This document shows, one piece after another, positions 25,901-34,863 of a stretch of 64,000 nt of DNA. The position numbers and the translations under genes are program-made. Each line of letters opens with the position of its first letter. Position 1 is the stretch's first letter. The stretch covers positions 372,001 through 436,000 of the forward strand of contig NZ_CP014796.1 of assembly GCF_001969385.1 (NCBI RefSeq). The letters run 5' to 3'. This DNA is from Salipiger profundus. GTDB taxonomy: Bacteria; Pseudomonadota; Alphaproteobacteria; Rhodobacterales; Rhodobacteraceae. The notes beneath the pieces are model-generated. The model was not told the origin of the DNA. It did no database searches and saw only the letters and a list, made by a program, of their open reading frames with translations.

Positions 25901-26026
25901 TGCGGCGGCGAGCACCGTCCCGAGCGCGCTCGTGGACAGCAGCCCTGTCGTGCCATTGTAGACTGCCAGAAGCGAGTCAGCCGAAGAGAGCGCGCCCTTG
26001 TCGGGCACGCGGATTCCATCTGCCAT
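22955..26026 (-). CDS. Phage tail fibre/spike with parallel beta-helix region
   Basis: 1023 residues. The N-terminal 400 residues hold two related segments (DPTLDIGGFGPLPFKDEGG and DPTLDIGGLGPLAVRRADG), a repeated module found in tail fibre stems. The C-terminal half, from about residue 640, reads as a right-handed beta-helix of the pectate-lyase type (ASTIILRDGIYDAADMEIDG, then many short strands ending in GRIDSYGLVD). Such proteins bind or cut surface polysaccharide. It follows the host-specificity protein by ten bases and should determine adsorption. Confidence 0.8.
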   Translation of the reverse strand: MADGIRVPDKGALSSADSLLAVYNGTTGLLSTSALGTVLAAAGILAPVTVTDALGNRVTALEGTVIAGGSPTAGGPVEVVATSNVTRSGEQTIDGVTTSASRVLLVGQTAPAENGIWVTASGAWARATDMDEGAEVQGTYVYVAGGTVGRSKTYFTGSEVTTIGTDPITFTEARNGNFLLDELDAKLASDENLADLDDPDEARVNILAADLNAPIPTLNATGTGDVMTASAPAGMTGYANGQEFLVYPSGANTGADPTLDIGGFGPLPFKDEGGGDLVADDLSGGRPYLVRVSGAADQFNILTRGYNRPLVDGLAGKAAKFTPIVSVSSSGGTADAQTASAPSGYDAYIDGQVVLWLPNDTNTAADPTLDIGGLGPLAVRRADGTAVEPGEIVDGTFHEIRKSGSYWRILSAGLTLPQVREDLTEFSRDLDAAIPNFADWYRFEGATTEFTQIMGNYNVPAVSWDSDSQGDFVRVPREVIGSNYYSGGATILSSYSNGRFLIRQMDASGTEIRDLSDGNGDYREEQTFPADISDTEPYRMSVIGKVIADDCTEIRMYVQGFGAGGTNVVGFPWLTAKGRAERFSARTPALMSEGKMAYVSTSGNIANVGTIPTRAFPTMKQALASGASTIILRDGIYDAADMEIDGNLFGKVRIIAENDAKPIIRGGVEVTGFTAVSGRTNVYQAACTTEPYMNDVSDPAGFVFVQEEPWSAITLAERHPAHRGRSHRCPHYPLYAGPTDMDSLEAATEFSWWWSGDVLYVNAPTGVDALSMTVVVPQGTGYVNRHPWNQIEMQGLTFEFMGLVMNDCSRYLLEGVTVIGAPTDGLSLDYTCGVDRFCTVIGSSNDNWNIHGNVDGSTDATGRPSLDNFQVSEEMCSILAWDDGHSAHERSAVTLRGGIIELCGSTACAPASGAEVTAYHVTIADNGWRSDAEQSGVAVLNGPEDDGEGTIFEGHNLILRGNPRGVSCFGGTGEQKATLYNCMTFDCSEAALYAIPGGRIDSYGLVDSGSTARTAGLGTINDN

Positions 26027-26036
26027 GGGATTTACC

Positions 26037-29000
26037 TCAGATGATGGTTGCAGTGATGGCCGAGGAGATCGCGCTGGCGACGTCGTCGGAATTGACCGCC
26101 GCGAAGCGGTAGGCGTGGGTGCCCTGCGGTGCGCAGGCGGCGCTCTCCTCGTAGATCTGCGCCTCCTCGATCGACCCGTCGAAGTCGGAAGTGGCGACGA
26201 TCTCGACCGTGTCGTTGCCGGTCACGGCATCGAGCGAGAACAGGGCCAGCCCGTTCTCGTCGATGGCGGAGGTGGCGACAGTGGTGCCGCCGGTCAGCTG
26301 CACCGTGACGCTGCCCGCCGTGCGGCCCGAGACGGTGAGCGCGCCGCGATACGTCTTGCCGGCGGTGAGCGCGACGGCCTGCGAGAGCGTGCTGGCCGCC
26401 CCGGCGGTGTGGGTGGCCGCGCCGTTGGCGATGGCCCAGCCACCGCCCGCCGTCCACGGGCCTGCGTCGTTGAAGCTGCCGCCGGCAAGCAGGTTGGTCC
26501 GGGTGGCGTCGCCGTCCACGTAGGTGACCGAGGCGTTGCGCCCGACCGCGATGGTGCCGATCTCGTCCGTCTCGGTGTCGAGCGTGTCGCCGAAGGCCGT
26601 GCGGAATATCCGCAGCTCGTCCGTGTAGGCATCCGCGACGGCGATCTCGAGCACCGCCCGGCCGAGGTCGGCCACCGCCGAGATCGAGCCGGTGTCGGGC
26701 GTCCCGGCGAGATCCACCGAGTCCGCCCCGACGAGGTAGTCGAGCGTGGCGGAATAGGCCCCAGCGGTGCCCGACCGGGTGTAGGCCACCAGCCGCAGCT
26801 CGACCGAGTCGTCGAGCTGGTAGCCGGTGATGTCGACCGAGCCCGCGCTGCCCGTGATGGTCTCGGTGGTCCACGCCCCGGCCCCGTAGAGCCGGTGGTC
26901 GACCTCGATGCTGCCGATCGGCACCAGGTCGCCCGGGTCGCTGGCGACGCCCACCCGCAGGGTCCGCGCCGGGCTGCCGAACAGGCTCTCCTCGGCGATG
27001 GTCGCGATGCCGGCGAACCGCGGCGCCGAGGGCGTGAGGTCCACGGTAATCGCGGTGCCGATGATCGGGTCCCATTCGGCGGGCACGTAGGCATCGGTCA
27101 GCGCGTCGATCTCCTCCGCGTCGTTGGTGAGCGTGAGCCGCACCGCGAAGTCCTCCGCCGCCTCGATCTCGAGCACCCGGCAGGGGACGGTCTCGGTGCC
27201 GGCGGGTCCGAACAGCACGACCGCCCCCACCGGCGGCGGGGCCCCGCCCGCGACACGCAGGCCGCGCGGCTGCCCCGGCACCGGGAAGACGGTCACGAGC
27301 GCGCTGTCGCCCACGGGGTCCTCGGCGTCATAGGCGAGGTAGCGGATCGCGTGCTGCGCGCCCTCCTCGAAGCGCAGCATCTCGTCGAGGAACACGTAAG
27401 GCCCGTCGACAGACAGCACCCGGCCCGCCACCTGCACCGAGGACAGCACGTCGTGGCTGAGCAGCACCTTGTCGCCGCGCGTGGCCGAGCGCAGCGGGCC
27501 CTCCTGCATCACGGTGAAGCGGTCGCGGCGGTGAATGATCTCGAGCATCCGCCGGTGGACCTCGCGCGCCACCGCGTCGGGATGCGTCTTGCCGGGCACC
27601 TCCCACTCTTCGATCAGGTTCACCGGGCCCGCGTGATCCGGCCACGGCACGATGATCTCGGCGTCGGCGTAACCGTCGGTCTCGTCGAGGAACTTGACGC
27701 GCACCGCGTCGGGCGGGTCGATGTAGTCGCGCGACCCTTCGAAGTCCCAGGAGTTGCGCGGACTGATGTGGTCGGCCACCTCGTCCTGCGGGCGGTCGAT
27801 GACCACACCCCAGCGCGCGCCGTCGTGGCGCGGCGAGGCGCGGCCCGCCATGGCGATCTTCGCCAGCATCTCGCGCAAGCTCGTCTGGCTGCGGTGGTCG
27901 GCGTCGTAGGTCAGCCCCTTGGCGTCGCAGTAGTCCCACCAGTCGGCCATCTGGTCCCAGTCGATGCCGGCGTCGTCCACCGGGAACGGGTGGTGGTTGC
28001 CCTGCAGCGCATGGACATAGGCCGAGGCCGCGTTGCGCGACAGCCCCTCGCCCCACGCCTCGCCGTCCCAGACCGGCACGTAGCGGCGCACCAGCGCGTT
28101 CAGCTTGTCGAGCGTGCCGTTGAGCTCGTAGGTCGCCTTGATGCGCACCGAGGCCAGCGCCACCGGCTTGTCGAAGTTGACCGGATACTCCGGCCGGATC
28201 GACTGGACGGCGGCGAGGAAGACCCGGTTGTTCCGCTTCGTGCCGTTGTCGCGCGGCGTGAGGTTGGTGACCTCGATCTCCCAGGTGCCCCGGCTCGGCA
28301 GCGTCCAGGTGATCTGGCGGAAGAAGGCTTCGCGCTGCTTGGCGACATAAGTCTCGGTCGTGACCTCCGACCAGGTCTCGGTGCCGGCGGCGCGCTGGCG
28401 GATGCGCACGTCCATGTCGGTCCAGCCGAGATCGCCGCTCGACTTGTTGTAATGCGCCCCGTTGGGCCAGTGCAGGATCACGCTGGCCTGCGTCGCATGC
28501 GAGGCCGTGGTGTAGACATGCGGCTGTTCCACGCGGTCGCCGTCGATCTCGTTCCCGGCCTCGTCGATGGGCGGCTGCGGGTTCAGAAGCTCCACCTGCA
28601 CCGATTCCTCGAGCACCTGGTCGGGCGTGATCGTCACCGGGGCATCGCCCGCGACGCCCTCGCGGATCTGGATGTCGACGCCGGCGAACTCCGAGATCGG
28701 GGTCTCGCCGATGCGGATGTCGGAGATGTCGAGCCGCCCGTAGCCGAAGAGGAACAGCGCCCGTATATACTGGAAGTCGCCCACAACCTCGGTGAAGGGC
28801 TGCGCGGCATAGACCGGCGCCACCCGGATCTGCCCCGTGGGATAGGGCACCGGCTCGTCCGGCGTCACCTGGTTCCGCCATCCGGTGATCTTGTAGCGGC
28901 TCTCGGTCTTTTGGTCCTTCGGCACCTGCGGCTGCGGCATCAGGCTGTTGATCAGCGCCGAGGTGATGGCGACGCTGGCGATGGCGGTGGTGACGAGGAT

Positions 29001-29339
29001 GGCGTCGAGCGCGAAGGCGCCGAGGCTCACACCGGTGGCGGCGTAGTAGGCCCCGCCGATGGCGCTCGACACCCACGCCCCGATGCTCACCGGGTCGCCC
29101 TCGACCACGCGGATGATGACGGTGGTGCCCTCGTGCGGGCGCACCCTGCCCCACCACGCGCGCGGGATGACCTGGTATTGGTCGCGGTAGCTGATCGCCA
29201 CCCGGGTGCGCGCCAGCACCCCCTCGCTTGCCCCCGGCAGCGTCGTGGCGACGATCTCGGCGATGGTGACGGTGCCGGCCACGGCGAAGGGCTTGCGCGC
29301 CTCGGGCGAGACGCCGCGCATCATCAGGACGTTGGTCAC
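26037..29339 (-). CDS. Phage tail tip / host-specificity protein J-like
   Basis: 1100 residues, close to lambda J (about 1130). The middle contains the TipJ core (RYKITGWRNQVTPDEPVPYP, VGDFQYIRALFLFGYG) followed by fibronectin-like and phage-tail base-plate segments; the C-terminal 250 residues include a carbohydrate-binding-like beta domain (LLAGGSFNDAGPWTAG). Gene order NlpC/P60 protein then J is that of lambda K-I-J. It forms the tail tip that contacts the receptor. Start overlaps the previous stop by four bases. Confidence 0.88.
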   Translation of the reverse strand: MTNVLMMRGVSPEARKPFAVAGTVTIAEIVATTLPGASEGVLARTRVAISYRDQYQVIPRAWWGRVRPHEGTTVIIRVVEGDPVSIGAWVSSAIGGAYYAATGVSLGAFALDAILVTTAIASVAITSALINSLMPQPQVPKDQKTESRYKITGWRNQVTPDEPVPYPTGQIRVAPVYAAQPFTEVVGDFQYIRALFLFGYGRLDISDIRIGETPISEFAGVDIQIREGVAGDAPVTITPDQVLEESVQVELLNPQPPIDEAGNEIDGDRVEQPHVYTTASHATQASVILHWPNGAHYNKSSGDLGWTDMDVRIRQRAAGTETWSEVTTETYVAKQREAFFRQITWTLPSRGTWEIEVTNLTPRDNGTKRNNRVFLAAVQSIRPEYPVNFDKPVALASVRIKATYELNGTLDKLNALVRRYVPVWDGEAWGEGLSRNAASAYVHALQGNHHPFPVDDAGIDWDQMADWWDYCDAKGLTYDADHRSQTSLREMLAKIAMAGRASPRHDGARWGVVIDRPQDEVADHISPRNSWDFEGSRDYIDPPDAVRVKFLDETDGYADAEIIVPWPDHAGPVNLIEEWEVPGKTHPDAVAREVHRRMLEIIHRRDRFTVMQEGPLRSATRGDKVLLSHDVLSSVQVAGRVLSVDGPYVFLDEMLRFEEGAQHAIRYLAYDAEDPVGDSALVTVFPVPGQPRGLRVAGGAPPPVGAVVLFGPAGTETVPCRVLEIEAAEDFAVRLTLTNDAEEIDALTDAYVPAEWDPIIGTAITVDLTPSAPRFAGIATIAEESLFGSPARTLRVGVASDPGDLVPIGSIEVDHRLYGAGAWTTETITGSAGSVDITGYQLDDSVELRLVAYTRSGTAGAYSATLDYLVGADSVDLAGTPDTGSISAVADLGRAVLEIAVADAYTDELRIFRTAFGDTLDTETDEIGTIAVGRNASVTYVDGDATRTNLLAGGSFNDAGPWTAGGGWAIANGAATHTAGAASTLSQAVALTAGKTYRGALTVSGRTAGSVTVQLTGGTTVATSAIDENGLALFSLDAVTGNDTVEIVATSDFDGSIEEAQIYEESAACAPQGTHAYRFAAVNSDDVASAISSAITATII

Positions 29340-29737
29340 AGCAGGGCCTCGTGTCGGAAGGCGCCCGAGAAGCGGTCGCGCCAGGTGGGATCGGCGCGCG
29401 GCACGATCACCGCGCGGGACCGGGCGTGGACGTGCAGCATCCGCGCCCGGTCGACCGCCACGGCGACGTGGCAGTCATGGCGCCCCACCCGGAAGAGCAG
29501 CGCGTCGTAGGGTCGGACCGTCTCGACCGGCTGCCACGGGCCCGCCGCCGCCTCGCCGGCCAGCAGCGCCGCGATCTGCGCGTGCTCGGCGCAGGTAGCA
29601 TAGGTGCCGGTGAAGCTCGGCAGGGCGATCCCGAGGTCCTCGGCGTAGACGAGCCGCAGGAGCCCGTAGCAATCGCAGCCCGCCCGGTCGCGCCCGAGGT
29701 CGGCGTGGGGGATGCCCACGAAGTCCGAGAGGCTCAC
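29336..29737 (-). CDS. NlpC/P60-family tail tip peptidase
   Basis: 133 residues. Catalytic Cys lies in RAGCDCYGLLRLVY and the histidine in GRHDCHVAVAV, the NlpC/P60 papain-like pair. In lambda-type phages this corresponds to the peptidase domain of gpK, which helps the tail tip cross peptidoglycan. It overlaps both neighbours by ATGA, which suits coupled translation. Confidence 0.85.
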   Translation of the reverse strand: MSLSDFVGIPHADLGRDRAGCDCYGLLRLVYAEDLGIALPSFTGTYATCAEHAQIAALLAGEAAAGPWQPVETVRPYDALLFRVGRHDCHVAVAVDRARMLHVHARSRAVIVPRADPTWRDRFSGAFRHEALL

Positions 29738-30258
29738 CGGAAGAGCCCCGGGAAGCGCTGCTTGCCGATGATGTCCATCGGCGCGCCCTCCTCCTCGATG
29801 GGCTTGCGCGAGGCCGAGATCGCCACCTGCGCGCCGTAGGTGCCGCCCGTCACCTCGAGCCCGAGGAACTGCTGCTCGGGCGTGTCCGGATCCGAGGCCA
29901 TCACCAGCGCGATGTTCGCCGTGGCCCGCGTCTCGAAGCTGCGCAGCAGCGCCGGCAGCGTCGCGTCGAAGAGATCGAGCGTGATCCGCACCGCCGCCGG
30001 CACGTCCTCCTGGTCGCTCGGCAGCTCCAGCGCCGCCGCGACGAACTGCCAGTGATCGGCGACCGGGTCGGCGCCACGCCAGCCGGAGCGGGTGCCGTAG
30101 ACCAACGGCTCGATCGAGATCCGCTCGGTCGGATCGGTGCTCAGCCGCAGCGGCGCGGCGAGGTTCGGATGCGTGATCTCCAGCAGCACGACGAAGAAGT
30201 CTTCCGTCGCCGCTGCATCGAGGCTCCGGCGCGCGTTCAGCGAGATGGCCCGGGTCAT
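29734..30258 (-). CDS. Phage tail protein, DUF1833 family
   Basis: 174 residues from the ATG at 30258. The start ISLNARRSLDAAATEDFFV and the segment VMASDPDTPEQQFLG, ending in QRFPGLFR, match DUF1833, a family found between the minor tail protein and the NlpC/P60 protein (lambda L position). It is probably a tail-tip hub component. It overlaps both neighbours by four bases. Confidence 0.75.
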   Translation of the reverse strand: MTRAISLNARRSLDAAATEDFFVVLLEITHPNLAAPLRLSTDPTERISIEPLVYGTRSGWRGADPVADHWQFVAAALELPSDQEDVPAAVRITLDLFDATLPALLRSFETRATANIALVMASDPDTPEQQFLGLEVTGGTYGAQVAISASRKPIEEEGAPMDIIGKQRFPGLFR

Positions 30259-30680
30259 GGCAGCTCCACCACAGAGAAGGTCACGGTTTGCCGGGTGATC
30301 TTCGGATCTCCGAACTCCGGGGGCGTCTCGCCCCAGAGGCAGAGCATGACCTTCGACCACAGCAGCGGCACGCCCGCCTCGTCGGTCAGCATCGCGCCGG
30401 TCTCATCAAGCAACGGCAGGCCATCGACGGTGTAGTCCGGCATGTAGAACGGCAGGCTGCCATCGGCGCAGTCCTCGACGTAGAACCGGTCGAACAGCGC
30501 GACCTGCCAGGCATGAAGCCGCATCGAGAGGCTGAAGGTCACCGGCACGGCCGAGTAGCGCCGGGCAAACTTAGGCGGGCCCGCGTCGAAGGTACGCCGC
30601 CGGCGCGGATCCGACCGCTGCCGGCGGAAGCCAGAGACCTGCGGCCGGGGAAGCTCGGGCGGGAACGTCGGAATCCTCAT
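30255..30680 (-). CDS. Phage minor tail protein (lambda M position)
   Basis: 141 residues, no signal peptide. An N-terminal RRRTFDAGPPKFARR stretch leads into a compact beta-rich domain (AVPVTFSLSMRLHAWQVALF). It lies directly after the tape measure gene, the place of lambda gpM, and overlaps it by four bases. The FDAGPPK motif also appears in the small orphan gene at 53155-53523, so the two may share a domain. Assigned by position more than by family. Confidence 0.65.
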   Translation of the reverse strand: MRIPTFPPELPRPQVSGFRRQRSDPRRRRTFDAGPPKFARRYSAVPVTFSLSMRLHAWQVALFDRFYVEDCADGSLPFYMPDYTVDGLPLLDETGAMLTDEAGVPLLWSKVMLCLWGETPPEFGDPKITRQTVTFSVVELP

Positions 30681-33600
30681 CGGCGCGCCCTCGGTTGCGT
30701 GAACCCTCGCCGACGCAGCGTGCGGTTGGCCGCGCCGCCCGGGGTGGTCATGGCCTCGTTCACGGCCTCGGAAAGCTCGAGCCGCTGCAGCCGCGAGCCG
30801 TCCGGCAAGGTCTGCTCTTCCGAGGTCACCTTCACCCCCACCTTGTCGATGATCTGCTGGTTGAACTGGAACGCGCCCGGCCTGCCCGGGGCCGCGCCGC
30901 CGCCAAGCGAGCCGCCGGTGGCGAACTTCGGCAGGCGGCGATTGCGGATCGCCTCCATGAACTCCACCCCGTAGAAGTCGACCGCGGCGGCGGGTTGCAT
31001 GAACTCGCCCTTGGAGCCCCAGAACAGCAGGTTGTCCTGCCGCTTCCCGCCAGTCCCGGTGAGCTGCCCCGCCGCCCGACGCGGGCGCGCCAGGGCACCG
31101 CCCCCGGCATAGCCATCGATCTCGCCACCGTCGGCCTTGCCGCCAATACCGAGGACGCTCGCGCCCACGCTCAACAGACCCGACCCACCGCCAAGCCCGG
31201 AGAACATGCTTTGCATGAGCTGCGCGAGGTAATTCCAGACGGGGTCGAAAGCGAGCGTCCAGAGCTTGTCGAGGATCATGCTCGTAAGATCATCCCAGAA
31301 CCCCGCGATGCCGTCTCCGCCGGGCTTGAGGTTGTCGAAGAGCGCGGAGATCTCGCCCTTGTAGGTCGCAATCTCGTCGGCGAGTTTCTGGTTCTTCTCC
31401 TTCGTCTCTTCCGACTTGCGGGCATCGGCGTCCTTCGCGGCCACGAGCCGCCCGTAGGCCGCCGCCTGCTCGTCGATCACGTCCGCGAGGATGCGGCCAT
31501 CCTCGGTCGTCGTCTTCGCAGGATCGATCCCGGCCTCGCGCGCCCGCTTCAGGGCCTCGTACTGGAAGGTGAGCTGCGCCTGCTGCTCGACCGAGCGCCC
31601 CGCGAGATCCGCCTCGAGGCGAAGCTGGTCGAGCTGATCCCGACCCACGCTCACCACCCGCGCCAGCGCCTCGGCCTGCTTGTCGAGTTCCTCCGTCTTC
31701 GTCGAGCCACCCTTGCTGTCCTTCCCGTACATCCCGAGCGTCTCGGCCGCCCAGCCCGGCACCGAGGCAGAGGTGTAGTCCGGGCCCCAGGCCCGCTCGG
31801 GACCGGTGTCGAAGTGCAGGCTGCTGGAATAGACCCCCACGCCGCCGAAGCCCGCGACCGACCGCGCGAGCTTGATCAGTTCGAGCCGCTCGTCGATCGA
31901 CATGCCCGACACGTCGATGTCGAAGGCCTTGCCGCTCATGTGCTGGCTGTGTTTCGCGCCACCTGCCGCCTTGTTCTCCTCGGGCGAGCGATAGTCCGAG
32001 AGGATGTTGAAGAGCTTGCCCGAGGCCTGCTCGAGCACCGCCAGCGCCCGGATCGCGGCGGGGTCCATGCCCTCGCGGCTGAAGGAGGAGGTGGGCTCGC
32101 CCCAGGGCTGCATGCTGGGCCCATTCTGCGCATCTCCCGCGATCCGCGTCGCTTGGTACTGGCCGTATACGCGGTTGAGCCGCGCGATCTCATCGGCCGC
32201 GCCCCTGGCGCTGTCGCCCGCATCGTCGAACGGCCGGTCGCCGGAGATCTGCTCGGAGAGGTCGCGGTTGTCCGTCAGCCGGTCATTGATCGCCTGCAGC
32301 TGCGTCTCGACCTCGGCAAGATCCCCGGCTTTCTCGCGGAACCCCTCAAGGCCTTCCGAGCGCAGAAGCTTGCCCGCCTCCAGCGCCTCGGTCAGGGCGC
32401 GCGCCAGGTCGTCGATCGCCTGAGCCGCGTCCGATTCCGTGGTGGCATTGTCGATCGCCGCAATCTCGTCCGCGAACAGTCCGGCCTCGCGAGCCAGCGC
32501 CATCAGCTCTTCCACCGCACCGCTGCCGACGAGCCGGTCGCCGCTGTCGAGGATGTCGACGAGCCGATCGCGCACCGGCTCGAGGTTGCTGCCGACGGCC
32601 CGCAGCGCATCGACCTCCGCCATGAACTCCGAGAAGCCCATGCGCCCCTCCTCGACCGCCTGGGCAAGTTCGTACATGCGCGCGAGGAAGTCGTTCTGCG
32701 CATCATCCGGCCAGAGCAGCGCCTCGAGATCGCTTCGGTCCGAGCCATCAAGCGATGCCGCTGCACCGAGCCTCGCGCGCAGATCGTCGATCCCGTCACC
32801 ATCGAGGAGGCTCCCGGTCATGGCGCCGCGCGCGTCCATGTAACTCCGCTCGAGGTCCGCCCGCGCCTGCTCGAGCGCGGCCCGGGATTGCGCCAGCATC
32901 TGCTGGGTGGTCGCGGAGATCTCGCCGCCAAGGCCCTTCTGCTCCTCGGCGGCGCGCCGCGCGGCCTCCTGGTAGGCGTCGAGCGCCTCCCCGGCGCTGG
33001 ACGCCGCAGTGACGGCACGGTCGAGCGCATCGGCCGTCGCGTCCGTATCGAGCCCGAAGGCAATCAGAGAGCCCGCGGTGATCGCCAGCGACAACGGCCC
33101 GCCGAGCACGCCGGTAAGGGCGCGTGCGGCGATCCCCATGCGGGTGAGCGGACCGGCCGCGCGGCTCGCGGCCGTGCCCACGCCGGTCGCCGCCCCCGCG
33201 ATCTCGATCAGCGTCGCACGCAGCGCCACCCCCTTCGCGATCGCGAGCGTCATGCCCTTGCCGACGAGGTAGACGGTCAGCGCCTGCGCGACCCGCTCGG
33301 CGATCTCCTCGACCTCCTGGAAGTTTTCGGTCAGGAAGCGCAACGCCTCGGTCAGCCGGCGCACGAAGCTCTCGGCGACATCGAGCCCGCCGTTCTCGGC
33401 GGCTTCCAGCTGCAGCGCCTCCCAGGCGGCCGCGACCTCCTTCAACGCCCCGTCGAGCCCGCGCAGCCGCACCTCCGCCTGCTCCTGCGCCGAGACCTCG
33501 CCGATGCCCTGCGCAAGTTCCCGCATCCCCTCGGCGCCCTGCTTCGCAAGCGCGGCGGCCGTGCGGATCGCGTCAGTGCCGAACACGGTTTTCAGGGCAT

Positions 33601-34552
33601 CGTTGCGCGCCTCCTCCGACAGGTTGGCCAGGCCGTCCTGCAGGACCTGCGCGATCTCGGTCATGCTCTTCATGTTGCCCTGCGCATCGAAGAACGCGAG
33701 GTCGAGCTCGGCCATGACGGCCGCGGCCTTCTTGCTCTCCGGGGTCAGGCGCTGGAGGAAGGTCTTGAACGACGTGCCGGCATCCGAGCCGCTCGCGAAG
33801 CTTGAAGACGTCGCCGCGAGCACCGTGAGGAAGTCCTCGATCTCCACCCCGGACGTCCCGGCGACACCACCCGCCTGCCCGATCGCCAGGCGCAGGTCGT
33901 CGAAGCCGAACTTGGATTTCAGGGCGGCGCCGGTCACCTGGTCGACGATGTCCGGCAGCTGCCCCGCCTCGAGGCTGAACTGCTGCATCAGGTCCGTGAC
34001 CAGGTCCGCCGCCGGCGCCATCTCGGCACCGAGCGCGCTTGCCAGCGACACCGACGACGACAGCGCGCCGTCGAGGATGTCCGCGACCGAGACCCCGTTC
34101 TTCGCGAGCACCTCGATCGCCTCGGCCGCCTGCATCGCGGTGAAGGCGGTCGTGGCCCCGAGCGCCTTCGCGGCATCCGACAGGCGACCCATGTCGGCCC
34201 CACCGGCCCGGGTGGCCGCCTCGACCCGCTGCATCATCGCCTGGAACTCGCGGCCCACGTTGAGCGAGCTGCGCCCAAAGGCCACGATCCCACCGGCGAG
34301 CGCCGTCGTGCCCATGAACCGCGCCAAACGCGCCAGCGCCGGCAACTCGGCAGAGACGGCCCCCAGCGAGCCCTTCAGCTCGCGCGCAGCCCGATCGGTC
34401 TCGCGCAGCCCGGTGTTGGCGGGCTTCGTTGCCGTCTGGATCCGCCGCAGGCTTTTTTCCCCGGAGGCCCCGAGGGCGCGCAGGTCGGCCTCGAGCTGCT
34501 GCTTGCCGGAAGCCGACAGCCGGATCGTGTAGTTTCGCGTGGCGTTGCTCAT
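30677..34552 (-). CDS. Phage tail tape measure protein with embedded M15-type peptidase domain
   Basis: 1291 residues. The N-terminal 400 residues have the TP901-type tape-measure core (FAKNGVSVADILDGA-like repeats: EVLAKNGVSVADILDG), the middle 410-520 is hydrophobic, and long coiled-coil helices follow. At about residues 815-930 a peptidase M15-like domain is inserted: SDYRSPEENKAAGGAKHSQH, SGKAFDIDVSG and SSSLHFDTGPERAWG carry the H-x6-D and H-x-D zinc ligands. That domain probably cuts peptidoglycan during DNA entry. Length predicts a tail of roughly 190 nm by the usual 1.5 A per residue rule. Confidence 0.9.
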   Translation of the reverse strand: MSNATRNYTIRLSASGKQQLEADLRALGASGEKSLRRIQTATKPANTGLRETDRAARELKGSLGAVSAELPALARLARFMGTTALAGGIVAFGRSSLNVGREFQAMMQRVEAATRAGGADMGRLSDAAKALGATTAFTAMQAAEAIEVLAKNGVSVADILDGALSSSVSLASALGAEMAPAADLVTDLMQQFSLEAGQLPDIVDQVTGAALKSKFGFDDLRLAIGQAGGVAGTSGVEIEDFLTVLAATSSSFASGSDAGTSFKTFLQRLTPESKKAAAVMAELDLAFFDAQGNMKSMTEIAQVLQDGLANLSEEARNDALKTVFGTDAIRTAAALAKQGAEGMRELAQGIGEVSAQEQAEVRLRGLDGALKEVAAAWEALQLEAAENGGLDVAESFVRRLTEALRFLTENFQEVEEIAERVAQALTVYLVGKGMTLAIAKGVALRATLIEIAGAATGVGTAASRAAGPLTRMGIAARALTGVLGGPLSLAITAGSLIAFGLDTDATADALDRAVTAASSAGEALDAYQEAARRAAEEQKGLGGEISATTQQMLAQSRAALEQARADLERSYMDARGAMTGSLLDGDGIDDLRARLGAAASLDGSDRSDLEALLWPDDAQNDFLARMYELAQAVEEGRMGFSEFMAEVDALRAVGSNLEPVRDRLVDILDSGDRLVGSGAVEELMALAREAGLFADEIAAIDNATTESDAAQAIDDLARALTEALEAGKLLRSEGLEGFREKAGDLAEVETQLQAINDRLTDNRDLSEQISGDRPFDDAGDSARGAADEIARLNRVYGQYQATRIAGDAQNGPSMQPWGEPTSSFSREGMDPAAIRALAVLEQASGKLFNILSDYRSPEENKAAGGAKHSQHMSGKAFDIDVSGMSIDERLELIKLARSVAGFGGVGVYSSSLHFDTGPERAWGPDYTSASVPGWAAETLGMYGKDSKGGSTKTEELDKQAEALARVVSVGRDQLDQLRLEADLAGRSVEQQAQLTFQYEALKRAREAGIDPAKTTTEDGRILADVIDEQAAAYGRLVAAKDADARKSEETKEKNQKLADEIATYKGEISALFDNLKPGGDGIAGFWDDLTSMILDKLWTLAFDPVWNYLAQLMQSMFSGLGGGSGLLSVGASVLGIGGKADGGEIDGYAGGGALARPRRAAGQLTGTGGKRQDNLLFWGSKGEFMQPAAAVDFYGVEFMEAIRNRRLPKFATGGSLGGGAAPGRPGAFQFNQQIIDKVGVKVTSEEQTLPDGSRLQRLELSEAVNEAMTTPGGAANRTLRRRGFTQPRARR

Positions 34553-34863
34553 TCAGCACCGTTTCGCTCACGCATCCGGGCAGCGGCCTCGAGAAGGCCG
34601 GTCTCCCAGTGCGGAAGCAACAGAGTTGCAATACGTGGTGGCACGCCCTGCGCCTCCATGAGCGCAAGACAGGCGGGCAGGTCGAGCCCGGCATAACCGC
34701 CCGGACCGATGCGCCGCTGGTGGAACAGCTCCGGGCCGGCGGCCGCAATCGCGCGGCCCTCGACCGTCTCGGGCTGGTGGGTGTCTTCGGGGCACGCGCC
34801 CTCGCCGCCGAACCGCGCGCAGGCATAGCCGGGCATCGCCCGGCACTCCGCGCAGTGACTCAA
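34549..34863 (-). CDS. Small phage tail gene, likely second tail assembly chaperone
   Basis: 104 residues directly upstream of the tape measure gene and overlapping both neighbours by ATGA. The N-terminus has a CAEC-x6-CxxF cysteine cluster (HCAECRAMPGYACARFGG) and the rest is helical. This slot normally holds the tail assembly chaperone pair. In many phages the second is made by frameshift from the first; here it has its own start. Function by position only. Confidence 0.6.
   Translation of the reverse strand: MSHCAECRAMPGYACARFGGEGACPEDTHQPETVEGRAIAAAGPELFHQRRIGPGGYAGLDLPACLALMEAQGVPPRIATLLLPHWETGLLEAAARMRERNGAE

Noticed and set aside
25998..29510. Long plus-strand frame of 1170 codons opposite the tail tip gene
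   Set aside because: Antisense shadow of the J-like gene; low-complexity Arg/Gly/Val composition and no domains.
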